Below the pieces are notes generated by a model. That model saw nothing but the letters and a program-made list of their open reading frames with translations, was not told the origin of the DNA and ran no database searches. A program made the position numbers and the translations under genes. Below, one piece after another: positions 58,751-64,000 of a stretch of 64,000 bases of DNA. Positions within the stretch are counted from its first letter, which is position 1, and each line of letters starts with the position of its first letter. Source of the stretch: Amphiura filiformis (lineage: Eukaryota > Echinodermata > Ophiuroidea > Amphilepidida > Amphiuridae); contig NC_092637.1 in the NCBI RefSeq assembly GCF_039555335.1, positions 46,207,613 to 46,271,612 on the forward strand, read 5' to 3'.

Positions 58751-60730
58751 CATCCTTAGTAAGGCTGCGAAGTCTAGCCGTGACCTTGAAATGACCTCTG
58801 ATGACCTGGAAATGACCTTCTCCACATATTTTGCATCATATCCACATAACGTATACTAATTTCCATGCAAATTGAACAAACTTTGCAATTTGACCCCTTT
58901 TGACCTTTGGTTGACCTCTGGTGACCTTGAAATGACATCCATTATATTTTGAATCATATCAAGATCACATACACTAATTTTCATTTAACTTGGACAAACT
59001 TTAGAACTTGACCCCTTTTGACCTTTGGTTGACCTCTGCTGACCTTGACATGACCTCCAATATATTTTGAATCATATCAAGATCACATATACTAATTTTC
59101 ATTTCAATCGGACAAACTTTAGAATTTTACCCTTTTGACCCCAAAACAGACCCTCCTCCATGTTTAAGCCAAATCTGATTACAATCGTATATGAACATAA
59201 TGCTAGAGCCCTTTTGGCATTATTCGGATGATCACAGCACGTAATATGCAGACAATATTGAATTTTAAAGTGATTTTCAGTGATCAACCATTTTGTCCCC
59301 TGTATGACCTTGAACTCAAAATCTGTGAGGACCCCATAGACACCAACTAATGTCAATGCATATGTGTCAGTCGCATCTCTGTACCATAGAATCTGTAGGA
59401 AAAGAAGCATTTTGAAGGTATTTGGTTATGTGCCGGAATTACCACCTTAATGACCTTTGACCCCAAATCTGTGAGGACCCCATAGGCACCGGCTATAGCC
59501 AAGGTCAATGTATAAATCTCATTACTGTACCATGTAATCTGTAGGAGAAGAAGCATTTTTGGTAAAAATCACATTTTTAGCCAAAATTACTCATGATGAC
59601 GTTTGACCCCAAAGGGTCTGGTCAAATGTAAAGGTTGGGGTAGTGGAGCTTGTGCCCAAGTTTGGTCATAATCGGTCAAATAATAAAGGAGCTAGAGCAA
59701 ATTATGTTAAATGTTGACAGAAAGAAGAAGAACGAGATCTGATTGGTTGCGGTCACCTGCGACCGAGAGCACAGCCACCAGGCGGTTTTGTTGATAACCG
59801 GAAGTGATCCCTTAATAACCTTTGACCCCGCAAAATATTACATACTGCTCAGGATGTCATAAGGAATATTCCTGGTGAATTCCAGCTTAATCGGAATTTA
59901 TAAATGGATTTTGATTTTTTTAAATTTATGATTGACCTTTTGACCCCTTAATGACGTTTGACCTCAATGAAAAAAAAAAAACCTTATGTACACCGACAAA
60001 ATGCATTGTTCCAATTTTAATTAAAAAATTCTACTTTGTTTAGTTGTTGAGATAAAAATTCTTAAAGTTATTTAGCTAAAACAGGAAGTGACCCCTTAAT
60101 GACCTTTGACCCCCAAAATAAAAATACCATGCATACACCAGGTAGCACTAATTCATGTATGATGATTATATTACTCTGGTCTGTTTACATTTTGAGATAA
60201 AAATTTTTAAAACTTTTTTGATAATTTTGATTTTTGACCGGAAGTAACCCTTAATGACCTTTGACCCCAAAACTGTAGGCATCCTAAAGACCCTAGCTAG
60301 TAGCGATGCATGTGTGCTAATGGCGACTCTCTGCTATGTAATATGTAAAGACAGTGATTTGTTGTATATTTTTTACAAATTTTTCAGACTTTTACCGGAA
60401 GTGACCCCTTAATGACCTTTGATCCCAATTCTGTGAAGGACTTTTAGACACTGGCCATAGATGATGCATGTGTGCAAGTGACGTTACGATGCTATGTAAT
60501 ATGTGGAAGAAGAAGCATTTTTAGTGAAAATCACATTTTTGGTCATTGACCGGAAGTGGATGATCTTTGACCGGAAATTGATCATGTGACATTTGTAGCA
60601 AGTGCCAGTGATGAGTGTGTCTAAGTTTGGTTGAAATCCATGAAAGTATGTCGGAGCTAGAGCAATTTGTAAATTTCAAGAGAGAGGTCGGCAAAATGTT
60701 GACAGAAAGAAGAACGCGGTAAAAACAATG

Positions 60731-60754
60731 CACAGCGCCGATGGCGGCTGTGCA
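60731..60754. repeat. Hairpin GCACAGC/GCTGTGC at a module end
   Basis: GCACAGCGCCGATGGCGGCT followed by GTGC folds into a stem. It follows GACAGAAAGAAGAACGCGG. The identical sequence recurs at 62741-62764. Confidence 0.9.
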
Positions 60755-62684
60755 ACGAGATCTGATTGCGTTCGCCTGCGACCGCGAGGATGCACAGCCA
60801 GCAGTGACAAATGAGTTATGACCCCGAATCTGTGAGAACCGGAAGTGATCCCTTAATTACCTTTGACCCCACAAAATATTACATAGTGCTTAGGATGTCA
60901 TAAGGAATATTCCTGGTGAATTTCAGCTTAATCGGAACTTATACATGGATTTTGATTTTTTAAAATTTATGATTGACCTTTTGACCCCCTTAATGACCTT
61001 TGACCTCAATGAAAAAAAAACCTTATGTACAACGACAAAATGCATTGTTCCAGTTTTGAATAAAAAATTTTACTATGTTTAGTTGTTGACATAAAAATTC
61101 TTGAAGTTATTTAGCTAAAAACAGGAAGTGACCCCTTAATGACCTTTGACCCCCAAAATAAAAATACTCTTCATACATCAGGTAACACTGATTCATGTAT
61201 GATGATTATATTACTCTGGTCTGTTTACATTTTGAGATAAACATTTTTTTAAATTTTTGATAATTTTGGTTTTTCACCGGAAGTAACCCCTTAATGACCT
61301 TTGACCCCAAAACTGTAGGCATCCTAAAGACCCTGGCTAGTAGCGATGCATGTGTGCTAATGGCGACTCTCTGCTATGTAATTTGTAAAGACAGTGATTT
61401 TTTTAATATTTTTTAAACTTTTACCGGAAGTTACCCCTTATTGACCTTTGATTCCAATTTTATGGTATAACTTTTGGACACTGGCTATAGATGATGCATG
61501 TGTGTAAGTGACGTCACGATGCTATGTAATATGTGGGAGGAGTAGCATTTTTAGTGAAAATCACGGTTTTGGCCATTGACCGGAAGTGGATGACATTTGA
61601 TCGGAAGTTAATCATGTGACATCTGTGGCACCACCCAATAGTCCTAGTGACCAACTATGATCAACATGGCTGAAGGCACGTGGCTACGATGGCTGATATT
61701 ATATGATGTTGACAGAAAGAAGAAAGAACTAGATCTGGTTACAGATCTGGACCTAGCCGGAGCCGGAAATGCAAGTCTTCAAGTTTATGGACGTCTCATA
61801 CCATTAATGGTGCATCACTGTAGCATGTAGGGGCTTTATCCGTCTTCCATAGGCTGAGATATAGCTACTTTCCGTAATTTTAAACATTTTTTTGCAAATT
61901 TGACGTTTTGACCTCCTTAATGACCTTTGACCCCAATACAAAAAAACCCTAATATACACCACGAAAATGTATTGTTACAGTTTAAATAAAAAAAATCTGC
62001 TATGCTTAGTTTTGGAGATAAAAATTATTTAGCTTTAAAGTTATTTAGCTTTAAACCGGAAATGACGTCTAAATGACCTTTGACCAAAAAAATAAAAATA
62101 CTATGCTCACATCGGGTAACACTAATGCATATATGAAGTTTATGCAACTCTGGTCTGGTTACGTTTTGAGATAAAACAAATGAACATATTTGATGATTTT
62201 TGGTTTTTGACCGGAAGCGACCCCTTAATGACCTTTGACCCCAAAACTGTAGACACCCCAAAGACCCTGCTTGGTAGCAATGCATGTGTGCTAATGACAA
62301 CACTCTGCTATGTAATTTGTAAAAACAGTGATTTTTGAATATTTTTAGCTTTCAGACCGGAAATGACCCCTTAATGACCTTTGACCCAAATTCTGTGAAT
62401 AATTTATAGGCACTGTATATAGCTGATGCATATGTGCAAGTGACGTCATTGTAGGATGTAACATGTAGGAGAAGAAGCACTTTGAAGATATTTGGTTTTA
62501 TACCGGAAATGACCCCTTAATGACCTTTGACCCCAAATTTGTGAATATCCTATAGACACTGGATATAGCCGATGCATATGTGCAAGTGACGTCATTGTAG
62601 GATGTAACATGTAGGAGAAGAAGCATTTTGAAATTTGTTGCCAGAAGAAAGAAGAAAGAAGAAAGATCCGATAGCATCACAAGA

Positions 62685-62822
62685 CCTAGCCGGTGTCCCG
62701 GCTAGGTAAGAAAGAAGAAGAAGAACGCGGTAAAAACAATGCACAGCGCCGATGGCGGCTGTGCAAGAAGAAGAAGAAAGAAACTACTGGGAAACAGGAG
62801 TCTAGCCGCCGCTCGGCTAGAC
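62685..62822. repeat. Three consecutive terminal hairpins in purine tracts
   Basis: CCTAGCCGG/CCGGCTAGG at 62685-62706, GCACAGC/GCTGTGC at 62741-62764 and GTCTAGCCG/CGGCTAGAC at 62800-62822, separated by AAGAAGAAG-type tracts and followed by TAAAAAACAAACAAAC. The stem sequences differ while the setting is constant. Confidence 0.9.
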
Positions 62823-62830
62823 TAAAAAAC

Positions 62831-63185
62831 AAACAAACAAAAATGAGCAAACAAAATGTTGTCAAATACTCAAGATTTTGAGTGCTTAGACTTGTTCCAA
62901 GTCTTTGATTTTTGTGACTCGATTGTCAGAAAACATGCAAAAAATACATGTTTTTTTCAAGAAATTAGTAAAATAGTGAACTTTTTCTTTTATCTCCATT
63001 TAGTACTAAATAGATGATTAGGATTGAGATAAGATTCATTTGGCAGACCTTGATAATATTTTTTAATCCCAAAAATTTAGTGCTGTATTTTTCTGGAATG
63101 TGGAGTAAGTGGCCTTCTTGTGCACATGTTGTACTAGTCAGCCCAGTGAAATGAGAAGGCTATTATAAGTGAGGGACAGAAGGGA
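62831..63185. other. No gene recognised
   Basis: AT-rich spacer between the module array and the Penelope-like end. Confidence 0.4.
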
Positions 63186-63189
63186 GTGT

Positions 63190-63520
63190 AAGGTTGGGGA
63201 GGGCATTTTAGACAGACGTCATGTTTTCGGTTCCCAGCTGCAAGCTCTGCGAAAGACGTCATGTTTTTGGTTCTCTGAGTAAGATTTGATCTTTCCCTAG
63301 AGAAGTCCTTTTGAGAGGGCTGAGCTTTCGGAACTCTAGCGAGTGCCATCTTCAGAGCAACTAAATAAACATGATGATGCGCCTTATATACACTAGGGGG
63401 AACTGTCAATGGGACATGTCAAAGTGATTGACATAAAATGTCAAGAGGAGGGATGTCAAAATGATTGACAGGAAGTGTCAATACGTCAATTGAGAGAACT
63501 TCCTGTGTAGAGAAACAAAC
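63190..63520 (-). mobile_element. Non-coding 3' part of the Penelope-like element
   Basis: On the minus strand, after the stop codon, come GTCAATCATTTTGACATCCC and relatives, TATATAAGGCGCATCATC, and CTGAAGATGGCACTCGC followed by an imperfect stem and CCGAAAGC. Penelope-like elements carry promoters and sometimes hammerhead ribozymes in terminal repeats. Here the CTGAAGA and GAAA core words are present, but I could not complete the fold. Pieces recur at about 55664-55845. Confidence 0.6.
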
Positions 63521-63523
63521 AAG

Positions 63524-64000
63524 CTAATTAACTTGGTCAGAGGTCCTTTTGAATAATCTATTCCATTCAGGAGGAATGTCCACTCCTTTGTCCCTATTGA
63601 AATTGTCTGGAGTGGAATGGATATGCCAAGCTACCATGAACTTCCTTTCGGACCACTTGGTGTTCATGTCCAGAGTCTTGGTGTTGTCCCAGTCAATGTC
63701 GTGTTGGTTTTGCCACACATGCTCGGCGACGGCTGATTTTTGTGTGTTGCCAGAGTTGGTGTCTCTTTGGTGTTCACTAGTTCTCTTCTTCAAAGTTCTG
63801 CCAGTTTCACCAATGTAAACTTGGTCACAAGATCCACAAGGAATAGAATAGATAGCTCCGGGCTGGAGATCCTTGGGAATTGGGTCCTTGGGGTGTACAA
63901 GTTGCTGTTTAAGAGTATTGGTCGTTTTGAAGTAAACGCGAAGGTTTTTCTTCCGAAGAACTTTGCGTATAGCTTCAGAGGTCCCAGCTACGTACGGCAA
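63524..64000 (-). CDS. Penelope-like retroelement, C-terminal GIY-YIG endonuclease (partial)
   Basis: The frame runs off the window edge, so its N-terminal reverse transcriptase is not visible. The readable 158 residues show YVAGTSEAIRKVLRKKNLRV and LVHPKDPIP, then the endonuclease core AIYSIPCGSC (49-58), VYIGETGRTL (61-70) and EH (76-77). Further on are AVAEH and IDW and the closing NRDKGVDIPPEW typical of Penelope-like elements. The CxxC pair before YIG and the later histidines are the zinc-binding variant of GIY-YIG seen in this class. The frame has no stops. It nicks target DNA for retrotransposition. Confidence 0.9.
   Translation of the reverse strand: MPYVAGTSEAIRKVLRKKNLRVYFKTTNTLKQQLVHPKDPIPKDLQPGAIYSIPCGSCDQVYIGETGRTLKKRTSEHQRDTNSGNTQKSAVAEHVWQNQHDIDWDNTKTLDMNTKWSERKFMVAWHIHSTPDNFNRDKGVDIPPEWNRLFKRTSDQVN

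Larger units (their letters stand above)
58755..62830 (+). repeat. Array of about 150-bp modules with DR1 motifs
   Basis: The phrase TTAATGACCTTTGACCCC and variants recur. The exact word TGACCTTTGACC starts at about 59451, 60100, 60255, 60994, 61140, 61295, 61921, 62074, 62229, 62375 and 62521. Successive copies are about 146-155 bases apart inside blocks. Blocks of roughly 1 kb are repeated: 59790-60560 matches 60830-61590, and much of it matches 61890-62500. ACCGGAAGT or a variant precedes most copies by about 20 bases. There is no protein frame. TGACCTTTGACC is the complement of GGTCAAAGGTCA, the DR1 word bound by RXR-, HNF4- and COUP-type receptors. Confidence 0.9.

Noticed and set aside
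58755..59430. Minus-strand frames such as 59099-59410 as proteins
   Set aside because: They repeat with the module array (compare 59353-59556), so they follow the repeat and not a gene.
62693..62881. Lys/Glu-rich 62-residue frame
   Set aside because: It is caused by AAGAAG tracts between terminal hairpins.

Overview
The window is a piece of a nuclear animal genome: AT-rich, gene-poor, with split genes, GT-AG introns and very many short DNA transposons. The abundant AGGCCTA-type motif, the mix of Penelope-like, CR1/Jockey-like and RTE-like retroelements with foldback elements, and a CD73-type 5'-nucleotidase gene suggest a marine invertebrate deuterostome, most likely an echinoderm. That placement is an inference; no ribosomal or mitochondrial marker is present.

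Only two genes are clear. The first (37099-37527, +) is a 142-residue secreted precursor with a signal peptide, an acidic propiece, a KRR cleavage site and an eight-cysteine mature peptide that is very rich in Trp and Tyr and ends in Gly-Lys-Lys, an amidation-type end. I do not recognise its family. The second (48783-58392, +) is a 5'-nucleotidase/CD73-like gene. Six exons can be joined without any break into 458 codons, and the C-terminal exons lie beyond the window or were not found. It has lost two zinc-ligand histidines and both residues of the catalytic His-Asp dyad but keeps the substrate-pocket Arg and Asn, so it looks like a pseudoenzyme. Two weaker single-exon candidates lie at 15226-15311 (-) and 23850-23985 (+).

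Most of the rest is mobile or repeated DNA. 1-9 kb: dispersed repeats, a Helitron-type 3' end and a broken LINE. 10.2-12.5 kb: a minisatellite. 12.6-13.5 kb: a hAT-like element with a 9-bp target duplication. 17.6-23.4 kb: two large inverted-repeat elements and nested insertions. 27.8-35 kb: foldback elements, a tRNA-like sequence and AT-rich satellite. 35.7-36.2 kb: a LINE 3' end. 38-48 kb: many foldback elements, several of them ending in TTAAGGG...CCCTTAA. 49-58 kb: the nucleotidase introns, almost filled by transposons that come within 45-70 bp of exons 4 and 6. 58.75-62.8 kb: an array of about 150-bp modules, many carrying a DR1-type nuclear-receptor half-site pair. 63.2-64 kb: the 3' part of a Penelope-like element.

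One insertion is documented by its own empty site: a foldback element at 44327-44984 sits in a repeat whose uninterrupted copy at about 47.9 kb has a single TTAA where the filled copy has two.
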